DNA from: CAVTJX01 sp963735175
GTDB taxonomy: Bacteria > Electryoneota > RPQS01
Length of the DNA stretch: 64,000 bases
Assembly: GCA_963735175.1 (NCBI GenBank)
Contig: CAVTJX010000017.1
Span: 194,408-258,407, forward strand
Reading direction: 5' to 3'
In this document: in pieces, positions 7,287 through 17,410 of the stretch
Numbering within the stretch: the stretch's first letter is position 1
Layout of the letters: each line of letters opens with the position of its first letter
Position numbers and translations under genes: made by a program
The notes under the pieces: model-generated
Seen by the model: only the letters and a program-made list of their open reading frames with translations
The model's database searches: none
What the model was told of the DNA's origin: nothing

Positions 7287-7877
7287 TCAGCCGCGATAGA
7301 GACCGTGCTCCCGGATATAAGCGGCCACCGCCGGCGGCACGAGGTCCGCGACGGATTGTCCGCGGATTATACAGCGACGGATTTCCGTGGCGGAAATATC
7401 CAGCAAGGGCGTTTGCAGAAGCCGGACACGCGCCAGGTATTCCGGCCGGACCGCGTCCAGCGCAAAACCGGGTCGCGGCAGGACGGCCACGCGTGCATGG
7501 CGGAACAAATCTTCGGGATCCTTCCAGCGCGGCAGTTCAATCAACGAATCGAGGCCGACGATGAGCCACAATTCGTAGGCAGCGGCGGGAAAAACCCGGA
7601 TCACGCGGCGGACCGTATCTGTCGTGTAAGCCGGCCCGGCGGACTGTTCCTCAAAATCGCCGAGTTCAAGCGCCGGGAAATCCGCGAGTGCGAGCCGCAG
7701 CATTTCCTTGCGGTGCACGTACGGCGTCAGCGGATCACGCAGCTTGTGCGGCGGCTGCGGATTGGGCAGCAGTATGACGCGATCCAACGCGAGTTCACGG
7801 CGTGCGCCGTCGATGGCACGCAGATGACCGTTATGGACGGGATCGAACGTCCCGCCGAACAGTCCGAGGCGTGTCAC
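7287..7877 (-). CDS. nadD: Nicotinate-nucleotide adenylyltransferase
   Basis: Transfers AMP to nicotinate mononucleotide in NAD synthesis. The protein of 196 residues begins with the nucleotidyltransferase signature GLFGGTFDPVHNGHL and carries the second signature ISATEIRR near residue 160. GTG at 7877 is chosen because the family starts directly before the GxFDPxHxGH motif and because it forms a GTGA overlap with the stop of the upstream bamD; the longer frame would add 43 residues without homology. It is translationally coupled to bamD. Confidence 0.93.
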   Translation of the reverse strand: MTRLGLFGGTFDPVHNGHLRAIDGARRELALDRVILLPNPQPPHKLRDPLTPYVHRKEMLRLALADFPALELGDFEEQSAGPAYTTDTVRRVIRVFPAAAYELWLIVGLDSLIELPRWKDPEDLFRHARVAVLPRPGFALDAVRPEYLARVRLLQTPLLDISATEIRRCIIRGQSVADLVPPAVAAYIREHGLYRG

Positions 7878-8680
7878 GGTGTGCTGAGAATCGCCGGTCC
7901 CGTATGACGCGTGGCGACGGCCAGCATCTCGCGGGAGCGCGCAGCGTTCGGACCGGCGGGATATTTCTGAAGATAAACATCCAGTTCGCCGCGGGCGCGG
8001 TCCCATGTCCGCAGCGCGTAGAAGCTGCGGGCCTTCAGAAACTGCGCGTGTTCGGCCAGCGGCGTATCGTAGTAATTATCGAGCACGACATCCGCGTAGA
8101 GGACCGCCGACGCGTATTCACGCAATCCGTAATAGAGAGTGGCGGCGGCGTAGACTTTACGCGCGAGCTTGCTTCGCGTCAGGCCGAGGTAGCGGTAGCC
8201 GCTGTCGGCGAGGGCGTGGGTGGGATACTCTTCGAGGAAGCGCTGAAAGCCCTGCAACGCCTTGTTCGTGTTCGATTGGTCGAGGGTATATTGCGGCGAG
8301 AGTTGATAGTAGCAGCGCGCTTCAAAGTAGAGCGCGTCACCGACCAGGGCGCTCGACGGGTACTGTTCGAGGACCCGGCGAAACTCATCCGCCGCCACGA
8401 GGTAGTCTTCCGTTTCGAAGCTGGTAAGCGCGAGATAAAACTGCGCGGAATCGATGACGGCGGAGCCGGAGTAATTCAGCACGATGTCGTGCAGCACGGA
8501 CTGGGCGCGGAGATAGCGTTCCCGCGCGAAGAGGCTTTTGGCCTTCTGCCAGGCTTCGTCAACACCCAACGGTTCGTGTGATTGAGTCTTACGAAACGCG
8601 GCACAGCCCACGGTGAGCAGCAAGCCGCCGATGAGGACCGGCCAGATGAGCCGGGAGATTAAAGTGCGAAGTGTGGACAA
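7874..8680 (-). CDS. bamD: BamD-like outer-membrane assembly lipoprotein
   Basis: 268 residues. A hydrophobic N-terminus ends in the lipobox LTVGC with C26 as the lipidated residue. The rest is made of tetratricopeptide-like helices (AQSVLHDIVLNYSGS, AADEFRRVLEQYPSSALV, ALQGFQRFLEEYPTHALA), the spacing and the EYP/QYP turns being typical of BamD/YfiO. It should act in the periplasm with BamA to insert outer-membrane proteins. It overlaps nadD by 4 bases. YbgF-type TPR proteins are an alternative, but the lipobox and length favour BamD. Confidence 0.85.
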   Translation of the reverse strand: MSTLRTLISRLIWPVLIGGLLLTVGCAAFRKTQSHEPLGVDEAWQKAKSLFARERYLRAQSVLHDIVLNYSGSAVIDSAQFYLALTSFETEDYLVAADEFRRVLEQYPSSALVGDALYFEARCYYQLSPQYTLDQSNTNKALQGFQRFLEEYPTHALADSGYRYLGLTRSKLARKVYAAATLYYGLREYASAVLYADVVLDNYYDTPLAEHAQFLKARSFYALRTWDRARGELDVYLQKYPAGPNAARSREMLAVATRHTGPAILSTP

Positions 8681-8755
8681 GCGAACAGACTTTCCGGTTC
8701 GGGCGGAGTGACCGCCGGGGAATAGGAGAGGAAGGTGATGCAGACCGCCCCAAAG

Positions 8756-9073
8756 TCAGCGGGAGCGGACGGAAAAAAGCAGCCAAGCCGCCGTGCCTGT
8801 GAGCACGATCACACCGAGAGGCAACAGCCAAGCGTGCAGAAGCCCGGCGGGCGGACCTGCTACGCTATCAACCAACGCCAGCGTCGAATCATTCCAGAGG
8901 CGGAAGGTACTTCCGTCAGTGAGCGAGTCAGAGGTATCAAGGGAATCGGCCAGCACCGGCATCACGAATGCCGAAAGGGCTGCTAACCGGGCGGCCTTTC
9001 GCCATTTTAGACAACAGACCCAAGGTTTTAGTTGCATCCCAAGGCAACAACTGCACCGCAAAGCTAACTCCAA
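8756..9073 (-). CDS. Small membrane protein of unknown function
   Basis: An open frame of up to 105 residues. It has a possible signal sequence (ARLAALSAFVMPVLADS), a Ser/Thr/Asp-rich middle and a strong C-terminal hydrophobic helix (LLPLGVIVLTGTAAWLLF) ending in SVRSR. The start is unclear: TTG at 9073, or ATG at 9037 giving 93 residues. No family was recognised. It fits the space between the outer-membrane protein gene and bamD and has no overlapping rival, so it may be real. Confidence 0.45.
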   Translation of the reverse strand: MELALRCSCCLGMQLKPWVCCLKWRKAARLAALSAFVMPVLADSLDTSDSLTDGSTFRLWNDSTLALVDSVAGPPAGLLHAWLLPLGVIVLTGTAAWLLFSVRSR

Positions 9074-9173
9074 TCCTCACAGCGACAACAGTGGCTGCGC
9101 CGGACCGTATTTTGTGATTTACCTGCACAACAACGCAAAATATGCATAGCGAAGGGCATATTTTTCGTAGTTA

Positions 9174-10202
9174 TCAGAAATGCCAGGCACAGGTCAGTGA
9201 GGTGATGCCCTGAATGGGAACGCGACGGTCGTAGATGACACCCACGGCAAGTTGCAGAATGTCGTCAGGCAGGCGCCAGCGGTCGTCGCGGCGCCGCAGC
9301 CAGTTGGCGTCCAGCATTCCAAGACCCGCCGTCCACGCCCAGCGTTGACTGCGGGAAAACTGCGGCTCGCCTGTGCGGGAAAATACGACGCCTCCCGCCC
9401 GCAATGCCAGCGCCCGAACCGGCCGCCATTCCATCCCCGCGTGCGGTTCGAGAAAGGCGGGATTGGCGGATTGAGTGAGATTCATCACTTCGACGCTGAC
9501 GGCGAAATCGTCGCGCACGATCGCCACGCCGGCGCTGGTGCTCTCGTTGGAACGGCGATCCAGCGGATGCCAGACGCGCACTCCTGTGGCCGGGTAATGC
9601 TGGTACTGCACGCCGACGCGCACACCGCGGGGGCGGAGAATGACACCGTAACTGTAGCCTTCGCCGCCGGGATGATCGCCGCGAAAGTAACGATCGATGC
9701 GCCCGCCCACGGATACCCGCGGATGCAGCGCGAGCGAGACCAGCAGACTATTCTGGTGATCGGCCAGTGCCGTGTGGCGGTCGTAGTCGCGATAGCGGAC
9801 GGAATCGGCCCAGTTCATTACCGGCTGGGAGAGCAATACCGCCGCACTCAGGATTTGCATCTGAATCGCCGCGCCGGTGGTCACGAGACGCAGGCCATCC
9901 GCGACCTGTTCCCCGGCGCTGCGCGCTTCTGCATCGTCACGGCGATAATTGTTGAGCTGCCAGAGTCCGCCGGGATTGAGCAGCAGCACCGCGCGGCGCC
10001 CGGTGCGCACACCGTAGAGTGACAGTCCGGCGGGATTGATGCTCTGCGACTGCGGCGCGTAAGACAGGGCCACGGTGCTCGTGCTCATTCCCAAATCGCG
10101 TGTGCAGCCCGGATTCGGCGCGAGAGTAATCCACTCCAACGCGTGAGCGCACGGGACAGTCGCCAACACCAAGAGCAGCGCCGCACGGAGTCGGCGGTTC
10201 AC
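9174..10202 (-). CDS. PorV/PorQ-like outer-membrane beta-barrel protein
   Basis: 342 residues. A signal peptide ends around CAHA. Then comes the LGMSTSTVALSYAPQSQSINPAGLSLY segment that resembles the N-terminus of PorV/PorQ-type proteins (alternating strand, NPAGL turn). The remainder alternates hydrophobic and polar residues as a beta-barrel does and ends in a C-terminal Phe (TCAWHF). Proteins of this type accompany type IX secretion, but general FCB barrel proteins look alike, so the exact role is open. The ATG overlaps the lnt stop by 4 bases. Confidence 0.7.
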   Translation of the reverse strand: MNRRLRAALLLVLATVPCAHALEWITLAPNPGCTRDLGMSTSTVALSYAPQSQSINPAGLSLYGVRTGRRAVLLLNPGGLWQLNNYRRDDAEARSAGEQVADGLRLVTTGAAIQMQILSAAVLLSQPVMNWADSVRYRDYDRHTALADHQNSLLVSLALHPRVSVGGRIDRYFRGDHPGGEGYSYGVILRPRGVRVGVQYQHYPATGVRVWHPLDRRSNESTSAGVAIVRDDFAVSVEVMNLTQSANPAFLEPHAGMEWRPVRALALRAGGVVFSRTGEPQFSRSQRWAWTAGLGMLDANWLRRRDDRWRLPDDILQLAVGVIYDRRVPIQGITSLTCAWHF

Positions 10203-11718
10203 TGGAAACGCGGCGCCGTATTAAGGCGACGCGATTGATAAAAGACTAATCCGATCATCACGAGCAGAGACAGCGAATAGAACGGCAGCCAGACGCGGCT
10301 AAGACGGGCGGCGACGGTCACTTCGCTCCGCGCCGGCACCGTACCGGAAATCTGTCCCGCACGATTGTATGCCAGCTTTGTCTGGACCTCTCCCGTGGGC
10401 AGAATCAGCGCGCTGATGCCGGTGTTGGCCGCGCGCACGATGCTGCGCCGCATGGAGATCGCACGCAAGCGCGCGAGAGCGAGATGTTGATAGGGGCCCG
10501 AGGAATTGCCGTACCAGCCGTCGTTGGTAATCGTCGTCAGGAGCAGCGCGCCCTGGCGCACCATGTCGGAGGCAATCTCGGGGAAGATCACTTCATAGCA
10601 AATCAGACAGCCGAACGGCGGCACACCGTTGTGCTCGGGAAAGACGACCACGGATTTTCCCGGCACCCATTCCGCCTGTCCGAGATGGAGCTTCGAAAGA
10701 AACGGGAAGACCGACTGAAAGGGAATGCGTTCGCCGAACGGGACGAGATGGATCTTGGCGGAGCGCAGGAGATCGTGAGATCCGGGCCGGATGAGAAACG
10801 CCGCATTGAACGGCTGTTGCCCGCGCACGGGATCCATTTCGTAATCCGTGGCGCCGGTGAGCAGGCTCATGCCGGTGGAATCGGAGAAATGTTGCAGCGC
10901 GTTACGCAGCCACGGCCGATAGCGCAGGGCGGTGGGCGTCGCCGTTTCCGGCCAGACGACGAGGCGGGTGTCCGTTCCCATCAACGGTCGCGAAGTGTTG
11001 AGATAACTCTGGGCGATGTCCTCGGCGGGAATCTGCCACTTGTCCTCGGCCGGAGTGTTGGCCTGCACCGCGGCCACGCGGACGGGAGTGCCGCCCTCGA
11101 CTTGCTGCAGCCGCACAACGCCGTAAAGCACGGGGACGATGAGTACGAGGAGGAAGGCGATCGCCGGGCGGCGGGCGCGGGTTGTCCACCAGACGAAAGC
11201 GATGGCATTCAACGCCAGCACCCAGAAGCGAAAGACCGAAGTTATCGACGAGGTCGGCAATCTGCGCGGCGGGCAGAAAACCGCTCTGTGTCAAGCCCCA
11301 GATCGCCCAGGGAAAGCCGAGTTCACCGGTGCCCCAGAAAACTTCCAAGAAAATATAGATGCTGACGAAAAACGCGGCGGTCCACACCACACTGAGGCGG
11401 TGCGCGACATGGGAGACGGCCCATGCCGTGAAGCGCCCAGATGGAGGAGAAAATCAGCACCAGCATGAACGCCGAGAACGCGCTGAGCAGCGGCGGCGCA
11501 CCACTGTTCAGGCCGACCCAGTAGAGCACGCCCGCGAAGAACACAAAGCCGGAAAGATAACCCCAGAGGAGCGCGCGGCGCGGCGAGACGACGCGGCAGG
11601 AGAGCAGGAACGGCACCATCGCCACGTAGGCGAGCGGCCAAAGACCGATGGGGGGAAAGCTCAGGACGCCGAGGACGGCGGAGAGGAAAAAGCCAAGGCG
11701 CGGCGACACGACCCTCAA
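10199..11718 (-). CDS. lnt: Apolipoprotein N-acyltransferase (two frameshifts)
   Basis: Adds the third acyl chain to lipoproteins at the inner membrane. The N-terminal part is a set of membrane helices (SFPPIGLWPLAYVAMVPFLL and others) and the C-terminal part is a nitrilase-fold domain. The catalytic triad is visible: Glu in VVWPETATPT, Lys in SAKIHLVPFGE and Cys in CLICYEVIFPE. Final helix FYSLSLLVMIGLVFYQ. The frame shifts near 11425 (after IWALHG) and again near 11235, where one extra C separates DNFGLS from FWVLALNAIAF. The TTG start at 11718 makes a TTGA overlap with the upstream oxidoreductase. Substrates made in this window include BamD. Confidence 0.92.
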
Positions 11719-12740
11719 GCTTCCCCAAACGCGACTTCAGAGCCCTGGGTGGTGGCGCGATAGGTTGCTTCCACGACTTCCATCAGCGCCGCCGCTTCGG
11801 CGCCCGAGGAAATAGGTTCGGCGCCGGTTTTCAGGCACTGGTAGAAGTGGTCAATTTCGTGCTCGAAGGATTTGCGGTAGAGATCCTGCGAGCGCAACGG
11901 CTTGCCGGCGGGCGTCACGTTGACGAGCGCGCCCTGCACTTCCTTGGTGATCTTCAGCGGGTTGAGAATGGCCATGCCCTTATCGCCGCTGAAGATCGTC
12001 TGGGCGTCGCTCTCATCGGACATGAAGGCCCAGGTGACATTCAGATAAAGCGAGGTGTCGCCGGCGAGCATATAGAACGCGACCAGCGTGTCCTCGACGC
12101 GGAAGTTCAGCCGGTCGCGCAGCGCATGGGCCGTGATGCGTTTGACTTGCGGGCTGCCCATGACCCAGAGACAGACATCGAGCATCTGAATGCCGAGGTC
12201 CATGAACACGCCGCCGCCACTGATGCGGCTGTTGGAAAGCCAGGGACCGCGGGACCAGCGATCCTTTTTCTTCAGCCAGCGCGCGCGGACGGTGCCAATG
12301 CGGCCCAGTTCGCCGGCCTGAATGAATTTGCGCAGCGCCATCGAATCGGGCCGGAAGCGGAGGTTCATCGCCGCCATCAGGGTCTTTTCGGCAGCGACGG
12401 CGGCTTCGACCATGCGATGGGCTTCGGCGGCTTTGCGGGCAATCGGCTTCTCGACGAGCACATGTTTGCCCGCGCTGAGGGCGGCGAGCGTCATCGCCAT
12501 GTGGGAATTGGTGGGCGTATTGACATGCACGGCGTCGATGTCATCGCGGGCGAGCAGGCGCTCGGGGTCGCGATAGAAGCTCGGGATTTTGAATTTATCC
12601 GCGACCATGGCCGCTTTGGCCAGATCGAGGTCGGCGATGGCCACGAGTTCCGCATCGGGATGTTTTTTGACGATCGGCAGATGCACGAGCTGGGAAATTC
12701 CGCCCGCACCGATGATGCCGATACGCAACTTATCCGCCAC
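11715..12740 (-). CDS. Gfo/Idh/MocA family NAD(P)-dependent oxidoreductase
   Basis: Rossmann-fold dehydrogenase of sugars or related polyols; the substrate cannot be told. The N-terminus reads IGIIGAGGISQLVHLP. The family's EKP motif is VLVEKPIA, and a Gfo C-terminal domain follows with GGGVFMDLGIQMLDVCLW. About 341 residues. GTG at 12740 is the preferred start because GGAGG (12746-12750) lies 5 bases before it; an ATG 30 bases further upstream is possible. It overlaps ruvX slightly and lnt by 4 bases, so it is translated within the ruvX-lnt unit. Confidence 0.88.
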   Translation of the reverse strand: MADKLRIGIIGAGGISQLVHLPIVKKHPDAELVAIADLDLAKAAMVADKFKIPSFYRDPERLLARDDIDAVHVNTPTNSHMAMTLAALSAGKHVLVEKPIARKAAEAHRMVEAAVAAEKTLMAAMNLRFRPDSMALRKFIQAGELGRIGTVRARWLKKKDRWSRGPWLSNSRISGGGVFMDLGIQMLDVCLWVMGSPQVKRITAHALRDRLNFRVEDTLVAFYMLAGDTSLYLNVTWAFMSDESDAQTIFSGDKGMAILNPLKITKEVQGALVNVTPAGKPLRSQDLYRKSFEHEIDHFYQCLKTGAEPISSGAEAAALMEVVEATYRATTQGSEVAFGEA

Positions 12741-13155
12741 CGCCGCCTCCATTTTCCCGGTTCGCATCAAGATAGGACTGAAGCATAAGCACCGCCGCAG
12801 GCATATCCACTCTGCCCCGTTGTTTTCGCTGTGAGATCCCGATCCGCGTCAGGGCCTGGGACGCATCCTGCGTGGAATAGCGTTCATCCCAGCGGGCCAC
12901 GACATAGCCCCGGCTCTCGAGCCGGGTGATGAAGCGGTCGACTTCGCGCGCCTTCGGACCAACTTCGCCGCGGAGTGTCAAGGGGTAGCCGACCACGAGG
13001 AGGCCAATCTCCTCTTCCCGCACGGTTTGCGTGAGATGAGGGAAAACGTTCTCGGTCGGCCACACGGCATAGCCCACGGCCAGTAATTGGCGGTCGTCGG
13101 AAACGGCGACGCCGGTGCGCTTTGTGCCCCAGTCGAGGCCCAGGATGCGCGCCAT
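12730..13155 (-). CDS. ruvX: RuvX/YqgF Holliday-junction resolvase-like nuclease
   Basis: RNase H-fold protein of 141 residues, linked to pre-16S rRNA 5'-end maturation and described as a putative Holliday-junction resolvase. The N-terminal GLDWGTKRTGVAVSD carries the first catalytic Asp. VVGYPLTLRGEVGPKA and WDERYST hold the other conserved residues. The C-terminus is a Gly run (NGGGGGG) encoded in the stretch that also supplies the SD of the next gene. It lies 8 bases after the HU gene. Confidence 0.93.
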   Translation of the reverse strand: MARILGLDWGTKRTGVAVSDDRQLLAVGYAVWPTENVFPHLTQTVREEEIGLLVVGYPLTLRGEVGPKAREVDRFITRLESRGYVVARWDERYSTQDASQALTRIGISQRKQRGRVDMPAAVLMLQSYLDANRENGGGGGG

Positions 13156-13163
13156 GGCGAAAC

Positions 13164-13475
13164 TCAGATCTGGTCGAGCGGCTTTTTCAGCGCTTCCTTG
13201 AGCAGCTTGCCCGGCTTGAAGTGCGTTTTGCGCCGCGCGGCCACATAGATGATCTCGTTGGTTTTCGGATTGCGAGCCTTGGGTTTCGGCTTCGTCTTCT
13301 TGACCTCGAACACGCCGAAATCGCGCACCTCAATGCGCAGCTCCGACTCATTGCCGGACATGATCTCGCGTAGTACGGTGAAGGTGTCGTTTACGACCTT
13401 CGCCACGGTGTCCGGACGTTCCTGACTGCGCTGGCAAACCCGTTCAACTACATCCTTCTTGATGAATGTTCTCAT
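13164..13475 (-). CDS. HU/IHF-family DNA-binding protein
   Basis: Nucleoid protein of 103 residues that bends DNA as a dimer. Helix region IKKDVVERVCQRSQERPDTVAKVVNDTF, then VRDFGVFEVKKTKPKPKARNP, the beta-arm region with the conserved RNP, and HFKPGKLLKEAL. AGGAGG sits 5 bases before the ATG. It is the first gene of a unit continuing into ruvX, the oxidoreductase, lnt and an outer-membrane protein; its own promoter is at 13508-13536. HU and IHF subunits cannot be separated by eye. Confidence 0.93.
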   Translation of the reverse strand: MRTFIKKDVVERVCQRSQERPDTVAKVVNDTFTVLREIMSGNESELRIEVRDFGVFEVKKTKPKPKARNPKTNEIIYVAARRKTHFKPGKLLKEALKKPLDQI

Positions 13476-13507
13476 TCGGCCTCCTTCGGCACTTTCCGCA
13501 GGTGGAG

Positions 13508-13536
13508 AATATAGGGTGAGTGAAATTTACTGACAG
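13508..13536 (-). promoter_or_regulatory. Probable sigma-70-type promoter for the HU-ruvX-lnt unit
   Basis: On the minus strand, CTGTCA (13536-13531) and TATATT (13513-13508) are 17 bases apart, in the 64-base gap between the relA/spoT stop and the HU gene. Transcription would begin near 13501, about 26 bases before the HU ATG. Confidence 0.6.
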
Positions 13537-13539
13537 AGA

Positions 13540-15765
13540 TTAATGGTCATGCGCGCCGTCCTCATCGAGGCGCTCGACGTGAATGACATCCTTGATGGAT
13601 TTCATCCGCTTGATGATCCGCATGAGGTGCGGGAGTGACTTGACTTCGACGACGATCTGCCCGACGGCGAAAGCGTCCTCCTTTTTCATTTCAAGGTAAA
13701 GGATATTGACATCCTCCTTGGCCATGGCCTGAGTCAGGTCGTTCAGGAGCCGCACGCGTTCCTTGGCAATCACGCGAATCCGAACGTTGAACGTAGCCTC
13801 GCGGTCGACGTCCCATTCCACCGTGATATTGCGTTCGGGACGCTGCATGAGCAGCGGAATATTGCGGCAGTCCACGCGATGTACCGAGACGCCGCGGCCG
13901 GTGGTGATAAAGCCGGTGATGCGGTCGCCGGGCAGCGGCTGACAGCACTTGCCGAAGGTGATCGCCACGTTTTGCATGCCGTGAATGCGGACGCCGGATT
14001 CGGAGCCCTTGACGCGGCGGATGACCTTGGAGAGAATCGATCCCCAACCCTGCTCCTGCGGTTCTTCGGCGGGGAGGATTTTACGCAACACCGCCTGGAC
14101 GGTGATATCGCCTGAGCCGAGGGCCGCGAGGAAGACGTCCGTTTCGCTGTGGCCGAAAAGCAAAGCGATTTCTGTAAGTTCGGCTTCGGTCTTCTTGACG
14201 TGGTATTTCTGCAGTTCGCGCGTCAGCATTTCGCGGCCGAGTTTCACCGACTCGTCGTAATGCTGCTCCTTCAGCCAGCGCTTGATCTTACTCTGCGCGC
14301 GGCTGGTGCGGACGAACTGCAGCCAGTCGAGGTTGGGCCGCTGGCCGGGCGAGACGATGATTTCCACCACGTCGCCGGAATTCAGTTCGCTTTTCAGCGG
14401 CGTGATCTGGCCGTTGACCTTGGCCGCCATGGCGTGCAGGCCGATGTCGGTGTGCACGGCGAAGGCGAAGTCGACGGGCGTCGCGCCGCGCGGCAAGGTG
14501 ATCAGCCGCCCGCGCGGCGTGAACACGAAGATCTCTTCCTGAAAGAGGTTGATCTTCAGGCTCTGCAGGAACTCGCCCGAGGTGGTGGCTTCGGTGCGCG
14601 CTTCGAGGACGCTGCGCAGCCACTCCATCTGGCGGTCAAGTTCCTCGCGGCTCGCGCCGCCTTCCTTATAGCGCCAGTGCGCGGCGATGCCGATCTCGGC
14701 CGTGCGGTGCATGGCCTCGGTGCGGATCTGCACTTCGATCTTGCGCCCTTCGGGGCCGAACACTTTCGTGTGCAGCGACTGGTACATGTTCGACTTGGGC
14801 GTCGCCACGAAGTCGGCGAAACGGCCCTCGATGGGCGTATACATCGAATGAATGACGCCCAGGGCGTGGTAACAGTCTTCGAGCTTCGGAACGACGACGC
14901 GCACGGCGATCAGGTCGAGGATTTCGTCGAAATTGTAGCCGCGGTCGTGGATCTTGTTATAGATCGAATAAAGGTGCTTGGCGCGGCCCGTGACTTTGGC
15001 CTGCACACCCATGCGGACCAGTTCGGCTTCGATTCGTTCGGTGACTTCGGCGGCCAGCCGTTCGCGCTCGCCGCGCTTCATCTGCACCTTTTCGGCCAGT
15101 TCCTTGTAGGTGCGCGGTTCGAGCACCTTGAAGGCGAGGTCTTCGAGTTCCCACTTGATCTGGTGGACGCCGAGGCGGTGGGCCAGTGGGGCGTAGACGT
15201 CGAGGGTTTCGTGGGCCACGCGCTCCTGCGTCTTGCGCGGCAGGTAGCCGATGGTGCGCATGTTGTGCAGGCGGTCGGCGAACTTGATGAGAATCACCCG
15301 CAGATCCTGCGACATCGAGAGCAGCATCTTGTGGAAATTCTCGGCCTGCTTCTTCTCCGCCGACTCGTATTTCAGCTCGGGAATCTTGGTGACGCCGTCG
15401 ACCAGATTGGCCACCGAATCGCCGAATTCCACGCGCAGCGCGTCGATCGTAATATCCGTGTCTTCCACCACGTCGTGGAGGAATCCCGCCGCTACCGACA
15501 CGTCGCCGAGGTGCAGATCCGCGAGGATCTTGGCGACGGCGATGGAGTGGATGATATACGGCTCGCCGCTGATCCGGCGCTGCCCGAGGTGCGCTTTATA
15601 GGAATAGCGGAACGCGCGGTCCAGCAGATCGAGATCGGCATCCTGCGAGTGCTGTGCCACCGCCTGGCGGATGGCATTGAACTCGCGAACATGCTCGGGG
15701 TCCATCTCGTCATAGAACGGATGCGTGAGCGCGGGCAGCGGCGAAAGTTGAGAGGGAGGAATCAC
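13540..15765 (-). CDS. Bifunctional (p)ppGpp synthetase/hydrolase, RelA/SpoT family
   Basis: Makes and degrades the stringent-response alarmone. 741 residues in the standard order. The HD hydrolase domain comes first (GEPYIIHSIAVAKILADL, then the HD pair in GFLHDVVEDTD). The synthetase domain follows (RAKHLYSIYNKIHDRGYNFDEI; RFADFVATPKSNMYQSLHT). Then a TGS domain (VFTPRGRLITLPRGATPVDFA) and a C-terminal ACT domain (IRVIAKERVRLLNDLTQAM). An intact HD motif and synthetase motifs indicate both activities. Full family length with no frameshift. Confidence 0.96.
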   Translation of the reverse strand: MIPPSQLSPLPALTHPFYDEMDPEHVREFNAIRQAVAQHSQDADLDLLDRAFRYSYKAHLGQRRISGEPYIIHSIAVAKILADLHLGDVSVAAGFLHDVVEDTDITIDALRVEFGDSVANLVDGVTKIPELKYESAEKKQAENFHKMLLSMSQDLRVILIKFADRLHNMRTIGYLPRKTQERVAHETLDVYAPLAHRLGVHQIKWELEDLAFKVLEPRTYKELAEKVQMKRGERERLAAEVTERIEAELVRMGVQAKVTGRAKHLYSIYNKIHDRGYNFDEILDLIAVRVVVPKLEDCYHALGVIHSMYTPIEGRFADFVATPKSNMYQSLHTKVFGPEGRKIEVQIRTEAMHRTAEIGIAAHWRYKEGGASREELDRQMEWLRSVLEARTEATTSGEFLQSLKINLFQEEIFVFTPRGRLITLPRGATPVDFAFAVHTDIGLHAMAAKVNGQITPLKSELNSGDVVEIIVSPGQRPNLDWLQFVRTSRAQSKIKRWLKEQHYDESVKLGREMLTRELQKYHVKKTEAELTEIALLFGHSETDVFLAALGSGDITVQAVLRKILPAEEPQEQGWGSILSKVIRRVKGSESGVRIHGMQNVAITFGKCCQPLPGDRITGFITTGRGVSVHRVDCRNIPLLMQRPERNITVEWDVDREATFNVRIRVIAKERVRLLNDLTQAMAKEDVNILYLEMKKEDAFAVGQIVVEVKSLPHLMRIIKRMKSIKDVIHVERLDEDGAHDH

Positions 15766-15865
15766 GTCTTCAGTAACCGGACAGTAGCAGCATACAGGGC
15801 GTCATTATCATGCGATACGTTAAGGTGCGCGACGGCAGGTTCAAGTATGTCCGTCGGTTCGTCGC

Positions 15866-17348
15866 TCAGAAGCCGACTTCGCCTTCGTCGCTGTCGTCCG
15901 CCGCGCTCGATTCCATTTCGGCGGGGACGCCGGTGGAATCGGTGGTCAACGGGGCGAACATGGTGAATTCGCCAAGGAAAGACAAAGCCACGTTGCCCGT
16001 CGGGCCGTTACGGTTCTTGGCGACGATCACCTCGGCCAAGTGCTCGGTGATGTCGTATTCCGTGCCGGCGATTTCGTGTTTCTTGCTCTTCGTCTGATCC
16101 TTGTAAACCCACGGACGGTAGACAAACATCACGACGTCGGCGTCCTGCTCGATGGCGCCCGAATCGCGCAAATCCGAGAGCATCGGGCGGCGGTCGCCGC
16201 CGCGTGTTTCCGGGGCGCGGGAGAGCTGCGACAGGCAAATGACCGGCAGGCTCAATTCCTTCGCCAGCGACTTGAGCGAGGCCGAGACGAACGCAACCCA
16301 TTGCTGTTGATTATCAGCCATCTTGGGCGGCTGAATGAGCTGCAAGTAGTCAATGACGATGAGGCCGATCTTGTGCTCGATCCAGAGCTGGCGCGCGCGG
16401 GCGCGCAGCGGCTCGATGCCCAAATTGGCGCTGTCGTCAAAATAGATCGGTAGTTCGGCGAGACTGCTGGCGCTCGTCGCGAGGCGCACATATTCTTCGT
16501 CCGTGAGGCGTACCGTGGTGCGCAGCTTCTGCAGGCGAATCTTCCCTTCGCAGGACAGCATGCGCAGCATGAGCTGGCGCACTTCCATTTCCAGACGAAA
16601 AGACCGCAACGGGAGTCTTGTATTTTCCGGCGGCGGCACGCGCGATGTTCATCGCCAGACTGGTCTTGCCCATGGACGGGCGGGCGGCGATAATCACCAA
16701 TTCGCCCGGGCCGAAACCCGTCGTCAGGTCGTCAAGGCGGTCGAAGCCGGAACCGACGCCACTCAGATAATCGCCGCTTTTCTTGAGCTGGTCGATGTAC
16801 TCGAGCGTCTGATGGGCGGCGGCATCAGCCTTGACCGCGTGGCGGCCACGGCGTTCGCTGATGAGGCTCACGAGCCGCTGCTGCAGGGTTTCGAAGACTT
16901 CGTCCGAACGCGCCGTGGGATCGTAGGCCGCGCCGGCGGTTTCGGTGCCGAGAATGATCATGCGCCGCAGCAGCGCCTTCTCGTGTACCAGTCGCGCATA
17001 ATGCTCGACGTTGGCCGACGAGGGCATGGCCTCCACCAGTTCGGTGATGTAGACCGCGCCCCCAACCTCATCGAGCTTGCCTTCGCGCTTCAGCTCTTCG
17101 CAGACGGTCACAAAGTCGATCGGTTCGTGCCGGGTGTCGAGGGAACGCATCGCCTGATAAATGGCGGCGTGCATCGGGCGGTAGAACGAACTATCGTCCA
17201 GCAGATCACTGACGCTGCCGAAGGCGCTGCCCTCGAGCAGCAGCGCGCCCAGCAGGGCCTTTTCCATTTCCATCGACTGCGGCGGGGTGCGGACCCCCGC
17301 GCTCAAATCTACAGCCGGGCGGGCCTTCTGGGACGGGAATGTTGCCAT
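15866..17348 (-). CDS. dnaB: Replicative DNA helicase (one frameshift)
   Basis: Hexameric helicase at the replication fork. The N-terminal domain is present (PPQSMEMEKALLGALLLEG). The RecA-like domain follows, with Walker A in ARPSMGKTSLAMNIA, Walker B in IGLIVIDYLQLI, and the DLRDSGAIEQDADVVMF motif. About 494 residues. The frame breaks near 16595: one extra T turns VFSLEMEVRQLM into VFSSGNGS. Sequence on the far side is exactly the expected motif, so a sequencing error is likely in this essential gene. It lies between the glycosylase gene and relA/spoT. Confidence 0.95.
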
Positions 17349-17410
17349 ATATGACGGAGCGTAACTCCGGGAATTCGAATTGGAGCGATGCGTACTATTC
17401 AGTGCGCAGG

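Noticed and set aside
14149..15966. Long plus-strand open frame of about 605 codons opposite relA/spoT, and similar ones opposite the sorting-domain protein (5628-7112) and coaBC (18007-19530)
   Set aside because: They mirror real conserved genes on the minus strand, have no family resemblance and arise from the high GC codon pattern.
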